A DNA stretch of 64,000 nucleotides from Raphanus sativus (Eukaryota > Streptophyta > Magnoliopsida > Brassicales > Brassicaceae). This document shows positions 31,990 through 41,756 of the stretch, one piece after another. The position numbers were made by a program, and so were the translations under genes. The DNA is taken from contig NC_079514.1 in assembly GCF_000801105.2 (NCBI RefSeq), positions 27,800,227-27,864,226 of the forward strand. The letters are read 5' to 3'. How positions within the stretch are numbered: the stretch's first letter is position 1; every line of letters begins with the position of its first letter. The notes under the pieces are model-generated. The model did not search any database, was not told where the DNA came from, and saw nothing but the letters and a program-made list of their open reading frames with translations.

Positions 31990-33490
31990 CGCTCTCGGAG
32001 TTTATGTCTACATTTATGGTGTACATCCCATGTAAACACGATTAAACTTAACGTGTACATTCACAGTAATATATGTTGTCCATTTGTACACTGATAGTGT
32101 TTATGTCTATATTTATGGTGTACATACCAACACCGCTGGTGTCCACGTGTACATTAATAAACATGCAAAACATGCATGATTTGTTGTATATGTGTGTCTC
32201 GATCGCGTTCATGTATACCAAAAACATGCATGATTTGTTGTACATGTGTGTCTCGATCGTGTTCTTGTATACCAAAATGGTGTCCATGTACACATCAATT
32301 ACCTATAAATGTTATGCATATTTCACTAACTGTGTCCACGTGTACACTGAACTTAAGAAGTTCACTTCTTTTAACTGTGTCCACTTATACACTGTACATA
32401 ATAAGTTCACTTATTTTATTCACGTGTACACTATTAGGTGTCCATATGTACCTTCAATAAACTAATGAGGTCCATGTACACATCACTTTTGTCCCTATGA
32501 CCACCAATAGCATCCATGTGTACAATTATGAAATTCATATCTATACTGTCGGTGTCAATGTATATGAAAAAAGGCCAAAAGGCCAAAAGAAGTTCACTTC
32601 TTTAAACTGTGTCTACGTGTACACTTCACATAAGAAGTTCACTTCTTTTGTCCACGTGTACACTTCAGATTTCCCTGTATATAGATTCAGAAGTTCACTT
32701 CAGAAGTCTCTGTATATAGATTCATTGTCGAAGTCCATGTGTACACTCTGATTAAATGTCCATGACTCAGATGAATCTTATGTACATTATTTCGAAATCC
32801 ATTTGAATGTCCATAACGACCTAATGTACACTTCACACTCCTCTAATGTACACGTGGACAACATATAGCGTCCATATGCGCAAGTGTACACTAAACAGAC
32901 CATGTCTCAAACCACATAGTGTCCACTTCACACAACTCTTCTACATCTGCAGTCTTAGTGTACGTTCCTCTAATGTTCGCGTGGACAATATATGACGTCC
33001 ATATGTGCAAGTGTTCACTAAACAAACCATGTCTACTCGTTTTTGTTATTCACATCTTTAACCCCTGTACACCCCGCATTTCTCACAAGTCCAGGTGTAC
33101 AACATATGGTGTCCATAAGTCCTTCTACACACTTGCATACAGATGTTGAAGTCCATCTCGAAGTCCCTGCATATACACTCATTGTCGAAATCTATGTGTA
33201 CACTCTAATTCAATGTACATGCCTCTAACGCAATTTGAGGTAAAAAATGTCGAAGTCCATTTGTACACTATATTTTCAATTTCCATAACGACCTAGAGTA
33301 CACTTCAACCTCCTCCTACATTCACGTGGACAACATAAAGCGTCCATGTGTCCAAGACAACATAGTTTCCACTTCACACTCCCGTTCTACATCTGCAGTC
33401 CTTGTGTACACTGTAGTTTATACGTCCAAGTCCTTGTGTACTCTTGATGTCCAAATCAGATAAGTACACTGCAGTTTAATGTCCATTTGG
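31990..33490. repeat. Field of degenerate GTCCACGTGTACACT and AAGTTCACTTC words
   Basis: Dozens of copies of TGTACAC, GTCCA(T/C)GTGTACA and their reverse complements (for example 32137, 32336, 32661, 32842, 33319), plus AGAAGTTCACTTC blocks (32357, 32589, 32633, 32689). Some contain the palindrome CACGTG. Open frames across it are low-complexity (VSTCTL, VYTS). No regular period is obvious. Confidence 0.75.
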
Positions 33491-33519
33491 ACTACGTTGT
33501 CGAGTAATCCGACGTCGAT

Positions 33520-33745
33520 TAGATGTTTGTCCTCTAGCTTGGGAAACGATCGGTCGCAAATAACCGATCATGTAGCAATTCCTTCACATTATCGACACCT
33601 GAATCCGCCGCATCTGCCACATAAGAAACCCTAAATTAAACAAATTAACCCAATTGCTCCGATGCGAGGCCTCAAGCTAAATAACAGAGATGGAAAACTA
33701 ACCTTCTTCTTTCTCCTTGCCACGACTACTACGAGTCCTCGCCAT
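33520..33745 (-). pseudogene. DUF1985-type gene, first two exons only
   Basis: Exon 1 is 33745-33703 (43 nt, MARTRSSRGKEKEE), GT donor; exon 2 starts at 33613 after GTGGCAG and reads DAADSGVDNVKELLHDRLFA then TDRFPS before TAG. The complete paralogue at 45896-41757 also has a 43-nt first exon and then PERLFATDRYPSRRLN. The rest of the gene is replaced by the repeat field. Confidence 0.65.
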
Positions 33746-34180
33746 CGTGAGATAACCGCCTCCGCCGCCGTCTGTTCTTTCTCCTTCACAGATCTTAAAA
33801 GATAGATCGAGTAAAAGAAAAGATGATTACATAAAAAAATTCTTGAGAAAAGATATTTAAGAATCAGATTTCAGTTTTAAAAAAAAAACTTAGAGAGAAT
33901 GAACGAGGAAGAAAACGATGGAGAAAAATGGAAGTAATGGGTGGACATGTCTGAAAATGGTGGGCCATCACTTTTAATATTCAAAATTCAAAAGAAACGA
34001 GAAAAATTCAAACCATCTGACAAACCTAACCAGATACAATGTTGTTTTACTGAAATATCCATATCTTGTTTTGCTTTTTAAGGGATAAATGAGTCTTCAA
34101 CCACACAAAAGTGTCTAGGTAGCACAATGTGCTCTAGAGTGTAATAAAAACATAGAAACTGACCTGTGGTGTTAATAACT

Positions 34181-34466
34181 CTAACTTAAGTTACCCTTGA
34201 AAAAGCGTAACTGATTACTTTCTTTTTGGTCACAATATTTTTTCTGGTTTGTGAATTTGAATTTTGAAATAATTGATTGACTGGTGGATCCGGAACAGAA
34301 TCTAAACTTGAATTTTTAATTCGAAAGTATTACCCCACTTGTCTTCTTTAATTTTTTGAGAAAAGAAAAGAAAAAATGAGTAGGAGGCGAAGAACAATGA
34401 CCGACAACGGCAATTCTGGGTTTTGGACAATGAAGGTGATGATGACGGCGAGATGTAAACTTCCTT
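34181..34466. other. Spacer, no gene recognised
   Basis: AT-rich; short minus-strand frames around 34302-34556 are not convincing. Confidence 0.5.
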
Positions 34467-34971
34467 GACTTCATGATCGGGATCTGGGTTATTTTTTTTT
34501 TTGACAAGAATGTGAATTTCATTATCATGGCAATGGTAATGACACAGAGGATACAATCAGGTTTTGAAACAAATCCTAATGCATCAAGGATGCTATCTAA
34601 AGCAGAGGTCTAAACAAAGCCCAAAAAAAGTTAAAAAAGACATTGCAAGACAATAAAGGTTTAGCCATGTCCCGAAGGAGATGAGTAAAGCTTAGCTAAG
34701 TAGGAACTGTGTGAAGCCATCTATTTCCAGTTGAGTTTCACGTAGCCTTCACACCGGTCCCTGTGACGAAGCGTGAAACATCATAGGAGAATAACAGCCG
34801 GAGAACAAACCGAGGAGCCGTGGTTTGTCCCGAAGGCGACCCCGAGAGGAGGACAGGCGAAGCGGGGTTGACAAAGTAACGGTCCGGCTATCAATAGCCA
34901 ATGGAGTCCACTCCAGACGCTGCAAGAACTTCAGAAGATGACAAATCGACTTCATGATCGGGATTTGGGTT
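34467..34971 (-). mobile_element. Small retroposon (SINE or LINE 3' end), minus strand, long TSD
   Basis: Direct repeats GACTTCATGATCGGGAT(C/T)TGGGTT at 34467-34490 and 34948-34971 (24 bp, one mismatch) flank a 457-bp insert. The insert starts with ATTTTTTTTTTTGACAA, i.e. an A-tail on the minus strand. The interior has no ORF of note. An A-tail plus long TSD is the product of LINE-type target-primed reverse transcription. Confidence 0.75.
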
Positions 34972-36779
34972 GCAGACCAACAGTTTTCAATATCAAGGAT
35001 CGACTATCCAATGGCCGATTTTGTACTTTTGCACATATGGTCCCTCATATTTGCATGTGTTTGGTTTTGACCCTAAAGTTTCCAAACATGCGTTTTTGAG
35101 CCTTTTGAGTTTACACCAAAACTTGTAATTATGTACATCAGCCATTGCTTTATTGAGGAGAAATTTGCTGCAAGAGTCACATTTCTACTTATTAATAGCC
35201 TAATGAGTCACTTTCTTATACTAGAACACTTTCTCCCAACTATTAGTTTGAAACCGATGGGAAGAAGATTAAGTTGTTCTCTCTCAACCATTAATATAGC
35301 TAACTAAATAAAGAGAAGGCGGGCTTTTATCACAGCCGCCGATCTTTAAAACGGATGGACGTCCCAGATTGCCTCTCTCAGATCTGGACATGACTGCTAT
35401 CTGCTTCAACCCCCACCCTTAGATTTTAAACTGTACTTGACAATCGGACGGTCCTTAATTTTTCTATGTTTTACCTCATCCCCACCTCATCGTCGTTTCT
35501 CTGTTTTTTCGTTTTCACCTCTCCATCTTTTACCGTCGTTGTTCATGTCCCTCACCTTATAAATTTCCTGCTAATCTTCTGTTAACAAGGTTTATCAGTC
35601 CTCTAAACTTGATTATCTTGATTAATCTCCCCCTTTAACTCATGTAACTTAACTTTTTGTTTTCTCGATTTCAGGGCTGCCATGGCTGAGCATTGCATGG
35701 TCATCGCCGGTGAGTGGCAAATCTCCGCTGACAACCACTGGAATTTCTCGATAGACAAAGACCACATGACCTGAATTGTCTCTCTCCGATCCGGCATAAC
35801 ATTGACGGAATTACTGAACACTGTGTTCAAGGAGTTCTTTGACAACACTGAAGTACTCCGCACTGCCTCTCTGAGCTACTGGCCACCGAACTCGAAGGAA
35901 CTAGCAACAGGATTAACGACACCACCAGTTATGCTTACAAACGATGGGGTTGTTTCCTACTTTTACCAGCACTTCCAAACCAACAAAGGAATGAACCTCT
36001 TTGTTACTTTCAACTCTCAGCCGCGCACTTGTCAGACAAGCCATGTTGATGAGAATCCTTTACCCTTTACCACTCCGAATCAACCAATAAAGAGGACTCA
36101 CAGTCCATTCTCTTCCTCCGGTCTTCGCCACCCCTCAACTGCTGGTTCTAAAATCCCTGGCTTCTCTCTATTCAATGATGACGAATTGAGCTTCTCTCAG
36201 GATTGCCCGCCTGTACAGAGCTCAAATCGTACACCTGTTCGCCCTGCGAGTTGCCCGTCTGTACAATTACCAAATTGTCCATTTGTTCAGCCAAGCAGTT
36301 ATCCACCTGTTCAGCCTAGCAGTTATCCACCTGTTCAGCCTAGCATTTATCCAACGTCCGGACACCCTTCCTCTGCGTCTCAAATTCCTGCCGGCTCTAT
36401 TCCCACTGAGGACACTATAGATCGCCCATTTCCTAATGCACGTAGATCGTGTCCAGCAAAACCCTCTCGTTTATCTCTTATAGACGAAACTGTCTTGTGT
36501 GGAGATGAGATGCTAGAAAACATGTTCAAAGAAGACCCAGAAAACATACCCGACAGCTGGGTAACTGATGACGATGAGGAAACTGGGTCTGATGCGTCGG
36601 TCCCTGCTGATATTGATGATGTCCAAACTCGAGGGTATGATGAAGATTTCTGGACTCCTCTTATTGATAAAAATCTTGGTGGTTCAGATGCGCCTGAGCT
36701 TATGGCGGGGATTTCAGTTCCTAAGACCGCCCCTCACATCATCCACTGCATAACTGGTGACGCTTTTGATCACACCGTC

Positions 36780-38035
36780 TGTGGGAACCGAAATTCGCAC
36801 TGTCGATTTTAGTTAAGTTAATCGAAGGAAAACTAAGTAAACCTAGTTTTCCTTGAAGGCTCGGATTCTCTGCGACAACCAAACGAAATTGATAGAATAA
36901 AGCAACGTAGCGGAAAAATCGCACTAAGGCATTTTATTAAATAGATGATACAATGTTCTTCCGAAAAAGGGAAGTAGAGAAACGCTGAAGAGAAAAACGA
37001 CGGAAATAAAGGAGACAAAACGTTCTAAGCTTTGCTCCGCTAGTCTAAACTCCTAAGTCCTAAGCTAGCAGGAATTCTCTAAGTCCCAAAGTTTCGGATT
37101 TGCTCTCTCTCTAGGATTTTCGCTCTGCCTTTCTTCCTCTCCCAAAGCTCCTTTATATACTCCTTCTTATGACGGTCTATTCTCCTTCTGGGCCGCAAGG
37201 CGGGATTCTTTCCATTTTCGTCGGCGTCCACGTTTATCGGGAAACTTTACATTTATCTTCGGGAAACTTGACATTTTATTCTTCCGTCGATTTAGCATTC
37301 ATCTTGTCACGTAAAGATAAACGTAAATCGTCGTATACATCTCAGATAATCGCAGACAGACTGTCCGATCGCGTTTGGTCCCTTTCGGGCCGTCTCTAGG
37401 ACTTCCGTTGTTTTCTACGATCTCTTTGGAAGTTCCTCGTTCATTCGTAGAGTTGAGACGAGTGGTGTTTTAAGATGACCATCGCTGTTTCGTACGAAGA
37501 ACCTAAGATCTTCCTTCCCGTCGACGAGTTTCCGAAATGTTTCCGACGGTCTTAGATTGGAGTAAGAACCGGAGTTTCGTACACGGAATCTCGATGATTC
37601 GTCCTGCGAGGACTTGGGAAAGACTCGAAGTACAGACTTCAGACTGCCGGGGACTGGGATTCGTGTACCGAAGATCGTTATCCGAAGACCCGAGCCAGCA
37701 CGGGGCTAGCCGCCCGGCGGCCACGGGCACTAGCCGCCGCCGGCCACGGCCAGCACGGGGCTAGCCGCCCGGTGGCCACGGCCAGCACGGGCGCTAGCCG
37801 CCGGCGGCCACGGCCAGCACGGGGCTAGCCGCCCGGCGGCCACGGCCAGCACGGGCGCTAGCCGCCGGCGGCCATGGCCAGCACGGGGCTAGCCGCCCGG
37901 CGGGTACGGCCAGGGCCGGGGTCGGCTGCTCGGTTCCTTCGGTTTACGGGTGTTCGTGTTCGTTTTTCGGAAGGTTTCTCGTATGACAAATAGACTTAGC
38001 CGTTGATTTCGAGATAACCGTTTTTGACCCCAACA
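36780..38035 (-). mobile_element. Solo LTR, 1256 bp, inserted in the MULE transposase
   Basis: TGTGGGAACCG...GACCCCAACA flanked by CCGTC (36775-36779 and 38036-38040). Minus orientation is likely: TATATAAA on that strand at 37152-37159. There is no internal domain, so it arose by LTR-LTR recombination. It contains a GC-rich tandem repeat (37690-37905). Confidence 0.9.
37690..37905. repeat. GC-rich tandem repeat inside the solo LTR
   Basis: GCCAGCACGGG(G/C)GCTAGCCGCC and CGGCGGCCACG alternate about six times in units of roughly 33 bp. Very GC-rich against an AT-rich neighbourhood. Confidence 0.9.
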
Positions 38036-38967
38036 CCGTCCTTGTATCTGGCGAACTCCCACCATACTGCAAACCTGAGCTGGGATCTTCCTCATCCTAT
38101 GTAGCCCCTCAGACTTCTACACCTGTTCAGAGCCGCAGTTGTCCACCTGTACAGATCCGTAGCTGCCCGCCCGCTCCCAGGGGTTCTGCCTCCACCAGTA
38201 GTGGTCGAACACGTGCTCAGCAGGACCAGATCCGGCCTCCCACTCCACCATCAAGAGAAACCAGGCCTCTGTCAGAGATCAGCGACGAGAAATTTGATGT
38301 CCCACCACTGTTCGACGACACTTTGTATGAAGCTGACGATGTCCCTGATTTGGATATTGACGATGATGAACCATATGTTGGGAAATTGTATGCCTCAAAA
38401 CAAGACTGCCAGATTGGCATTGCCATTTATGCAATCAAGGAACAGTTTCATTTCAGGCAGACGAGAACCAGTAGGCATTCCTTTGTCCTCAGTTGTCATG
38501 AAACTCGCTGTGATTGGAGAATCCTTGCTAAGGAGCTGACCACGTGTGGCTACTACACCATAAAGAAGTCTCAGTTGAACCACACATGCGACATGGACAC
38601 TCACAGGCTTTACAAAAAATGTGCTACTGCTAAGGTTTTGGGACATATCTATCTCTCTAAATATGGGGATCCCACTGATGCATCCAAAGCTCTCCAACTT
38701 CAGCAACTTATCCTTGAAGACCTCCGCGTTTCTGCTTCATACACGAAATGCCACCGTGCAAAAGGAATTGCACTAGACCTTACCCATGGTAATGCAGAGC
38801 AATCTTTCCTCAATTTTGCAGACTACTTTGAGAGGCTGAAAGCAACTAATCCAGGGACCATCACTGCTATTGAAACCGAGGTTGATGATGAAGGAAATAC
38901 ATGTTTCCTGTACGCTTTCCTAGCCTTTGGTGCATCAATTCAAGGTTTCCGCCGCCTACAAGCCAAA

Positions 38968-39440
38968 TAGACAAAATAGAAACAAAAGCCACGATTCACG
39001 AATCATCTAAACACAGGGAACAGGGAAAGGCACAGGGAACCTATGCCTTTGGCTTGCAAGCCAAAGCCAAAGGCACAGGGAAAAGAGTATAATTGTTCAG
39101 TTTGTCAAATGGATAAGTGGATAAGTAAAAGGCAAGCGAATGATTTTTTAATGTAGGAGACAGAAAGTATATCTCTTTCAGTGTCTTTTAGTTTCTATCG
39201 GAATGGTCGAAAAACATATTTGATTTTTTAGATCTCAGATTCGTGAATCGTGACTGTGGGCTACGAGAGAGACAAAAAACTAGGGTAAAATAAAATAAAA
39301 AAACTATATGACATGCAAGCCAAAGGCATAGGTTACTAGGTGGGATTCACGAATCATCTAAGCCACTTCACCCTTGTAATGGCTGTTCATGTTCATCCAG
39401 CGGATGCTTACTAGGTGGTTCTCAGCTAGGCGGACTAAAT
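38968..39440. repeat. Scrambled filler replacing the transposase core
   Basis: Contains GATTCACGAATCATCTAA twice (38982, 39344) and partly a third time (39439), and its inverse at 39235-39252. ATAGACAAAATAGAAACAAAA (38968) is inverted at about 40123-40143, and ATGACATGCAAGCCAA (39308) is inverted at about 40136-40152. It includes a 210-bp block (39081-39290) also found at 46570-46779. Confidence 0.75.
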
Positions 39441-40045
39441 CATCTAAACACAGGGGCTTGGTCACACCAGAGGTTGATAAGGTCATGCAGACACATGTGA
39501 GACTTACCAAAGGGAGCAAGATTTATCCATCTAAGGACTGGAGCTTCTCAGTTAGAGGCCTCTTCGGGCACGGTAACACTGTACACCTGGATACCAAGGC
39601 GTGTACATGCCAAGTTTTTCAGAAGCTCAAAATCCCATGCGGCCACGCACTGCTTGCGGCTGATTCTGTTGGTCTCCCCTACAACCAACTTGTTGGTGAC
39701 TTCTACAAGACACAACTGGGTTGAGACATATTCCGGTGTCATTTACCCAGAGGCCCTAGTTGGCGAACAATCAATCCCTCCAGAGATTGCTGATCTAACT
39801 ATTTATCCTCCACGAACTCGTCGCCCTTCAGGCAGGCCTAGGGAGGGAAGAATCCCATCTACTGGCGAAATCCCTGTAAGTCACACGTTCTTCACTTCAC
39901 CCTTTCAATATATTCCAAATTGTAACATCCTGACTCCTTTTTATTTTTAAATCAGCCTACCAAGAAAACCAAGACTGTCTCAAACAAGTGTACTCGTTGT
40001 GGACAAACTGGTCACAATAGGACACGCTGCGTTGTCCCTCTCTAA

Positions 40046-40573
40046 CTGTGGTTAATTTTATATCCAAGTGATCTATCTTTTGGATAGCAAATTCACCTAG
40101 GATCAGCTATGCTTTTGTTTCTATTTTGTCTATTGGCTTGCATGTCATATACCTTCTGAACATGTAATAGCTGTTACTTCCCCCTGCCACGAACTTGTAA
40201 TGGCTGCGGTATTAACTTTTTGGTCTTTTGGCTTGCTGGATTAAAAAACGTGAACCACTTAACTAGCTTCTCCCTCGACACCAACAGTACATAAGTGCGA
40301 CCAAATTCACGTACAGCTGCTCCATCACCAAGTACATGTGTACCGACAGCCATATGTCCAGAAATTAAGGAACTTTCCTTGCCCCAGAAAAGCCCAAAAG
40401 CCCAACTGCGTTACATGCCCAAAAAACAACGTTGTCCATTAAAAATGGAGAAATCTAACTGCCTTTGAAACGGCGTCGTTTGCACTTATCTCCTCTCACT
40501 AAACTTGGGGGAAAATCGCAATTTTAGGGTTCATCCTCATTCCCCCCCCCCAAAACAAACAAAAAAACACACC
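40046..40573. other. Spacer between transposase and GRF ORF
   Basis: Contains GTACATAAG, GTACATGTGTACCGAC-type words similar to the 32-33 kb field and likely the promoter of the GRF ORF. No gene. Confidence 0.5.
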
Positions 40574-41168
40574 ATGGGAGACATTCAGCGAGGATTTCCG
40601 GCGTACTGTAGGTGCGGCACTCGGGTTTCGCGGTTTACCTCCAAAACCACCTCTAATCCTGGCCGCCTATTCCACAAATGCCCCTACGGTGATGAGGTTT
40701 GTAAAACCTGGATCGAGTATTATGTCATCTGTCCAATTTCGGTCACTCATTAGGAACTAAACCGGGTTAAATTTTTGCTGGTTGTTATAGGGGTTAATTG
40801 GCTGTGGATAACCATTAACAGACCTGTTACTCATTTTAAAAAAAAAAATTGTTCTATTGAACAATCATTATCATCTTTTCAAATGGACAGATGTCTCTAT
40901 GGTGGAAGAGATTGAGGATATTAAGGAGATATTAGATACTTTACAAGCTCAGACATCCGCAAACGCCAAGGATTTACAAGCTTGCCAATCGGATATACAA
41001 ACACTGTCCGCAGAAGCTCAGTCATCATTCAGTCTGGCAACGGGTGCAGCAAAGGAGCTGCTTGTTTATCAGGACGATATTCAAGCTGTCAAAATGGAGC
41101 TTAATATCTTGAAGAACATGGTTGTCTGTGTCACCATATTCGCCCTTTTCTATATGTTCTGTATGTAG
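40574..41168 (+). pseudogene. GRF-type zinc-finger / coiled-coil / TM protein
   Basis: Exon 1 from ATG 40574: FPAYCRCGTRVSRFTSK...NPGRLFHKCPYGDE, the GRF finger pattern. The donor GTTTGT is just after (about 40698). The second exon carries HLFKWTDVSMVEEIEDIKEI, a coiled coil, and a C-terminal hydrophobic segment VVCVTIFALFYMFCM ending at TAG 41166-41168. No AG acceptor is visible directly before HLFKW, so splicing may be lost. Such small GRF/coiled-coil/TM ORFs are abundant in Brassicaceae transposon-rich regions; their role is unknown. Confidence 0.65.
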
Positions 41169-41756
41169 AAGGTTAACCCTATCAGCCTTAGTTATGGATC
41201 CAGACATTCCCATGTATTTAGTCATGTATTCCCGGTAACCAGTGGTCAACTGTTCCACTGAGAATGTTTAACCGAATTTTCTCATGTATTTCCACTTCTA
41301 TTAACTAATGTAAGCACTCATGTAAAAAAGTGGTCGTCCTTTATCACCCCACTTTAGAATCATTAAACTTGTTCATTTCATTTTTAAAAGGGGGTACGTC
41401 CAACCTAATCTACAGCCATTCAGCAACCTTCGCGTACACCAACTGCATCTACGCTGTACGACCAACTAGACGTACACAGCCAGTCATTTTGTTGCATGTG
41501 ACCAACAGAAAAACATCAACGGGATCTAAAAATTAACATACACATTCACCACATCTGTCAAACAGTCTACATTAACACTTATCCGCAAAATGTCATAAAC
41601 ATTAAAAAAGGCACGTCCGAAATCAAAAAAAAATATTTAGGTTTATGTTTTACATCGTCAATCATCCATTCCACCCTAGAATAGTACACAACCCTGGAAC
41701 AAATACATCCCAAAAAATGTCACAAACCTCCACACGCATAACTAGTTACCTACATC
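41169..41756. other. Spacer between convergent genes
   Basis: No gene; includes GTACACCAACTGC and other GTACA words (41400-41480) like the repeat field. Confidence 0.5.

Larger units (their letters stand above)
31330..34180. mobile_element. Deletion derivative of a Ulp1-gene-carrying MULE
   Basis: The left end shares GGTCACTTT-type terminal words with the larger element at 35 kb. At 31945-31985 ATGTTGGACCATTGCATGGTCATCCCTGGTGAATGG parallels the transposase start at 35682 (MAEHCMVIAGEW). At the other end, minus-strand exons 33745-33703 and from 33613 copy the start of the DUF1985/Ulp1 gene. The middle (31990-33490) has only degenerate TGTACAC/CACGTG words. Element borders are approximate. Confidence 0.55.
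35682..40045 (+). pseudogene. mudrA-like MULE transposase, split by solo LTR and filler
   Basis: ATG 35682 (MAEHCMVIAGEW); TGA at 35772-35774. Next are the N-terminal domain (LTELLNTVFKEFF) and Ser/Pro-rich repeats (SYPPVQPS x2-3), then interruption at codon Val 36777-36779 by a solo LTR; reading resumes in frame at 38041. The MuDR region follows (YVGKLYASKQDCQIGIAIYA...CDWRI). At about 38967 the frame stops and roughly 470 bp of filler replaces the DDE core. It resumes near 39440 with the SWIM finger (CTCQVFQKLKIPCGHAL), a frameshift near 39720, an intron 39876-39955 and a CCHC knuckle (CTRCGQTGHNRTRC) to TAA 40043-40045. Inactive. Confidence 0.88.

Noticed and set aside
32073..33228. Several plus- and minus-strand frames of 60-130 codons in the TGTACAC field
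   Set aside because: Low-complexity translations (VSTCTL, VYTS) of the repeat words; no conserved domain.
34749..34955. Minus-strand 68-codon frame
   Set aside because: Lies in the retroposon insert; no recognisable domain.
37169..37764. Frames in the solo LTR
   Set aside because: Non-coding LTR with GC-rich tandem repeats.
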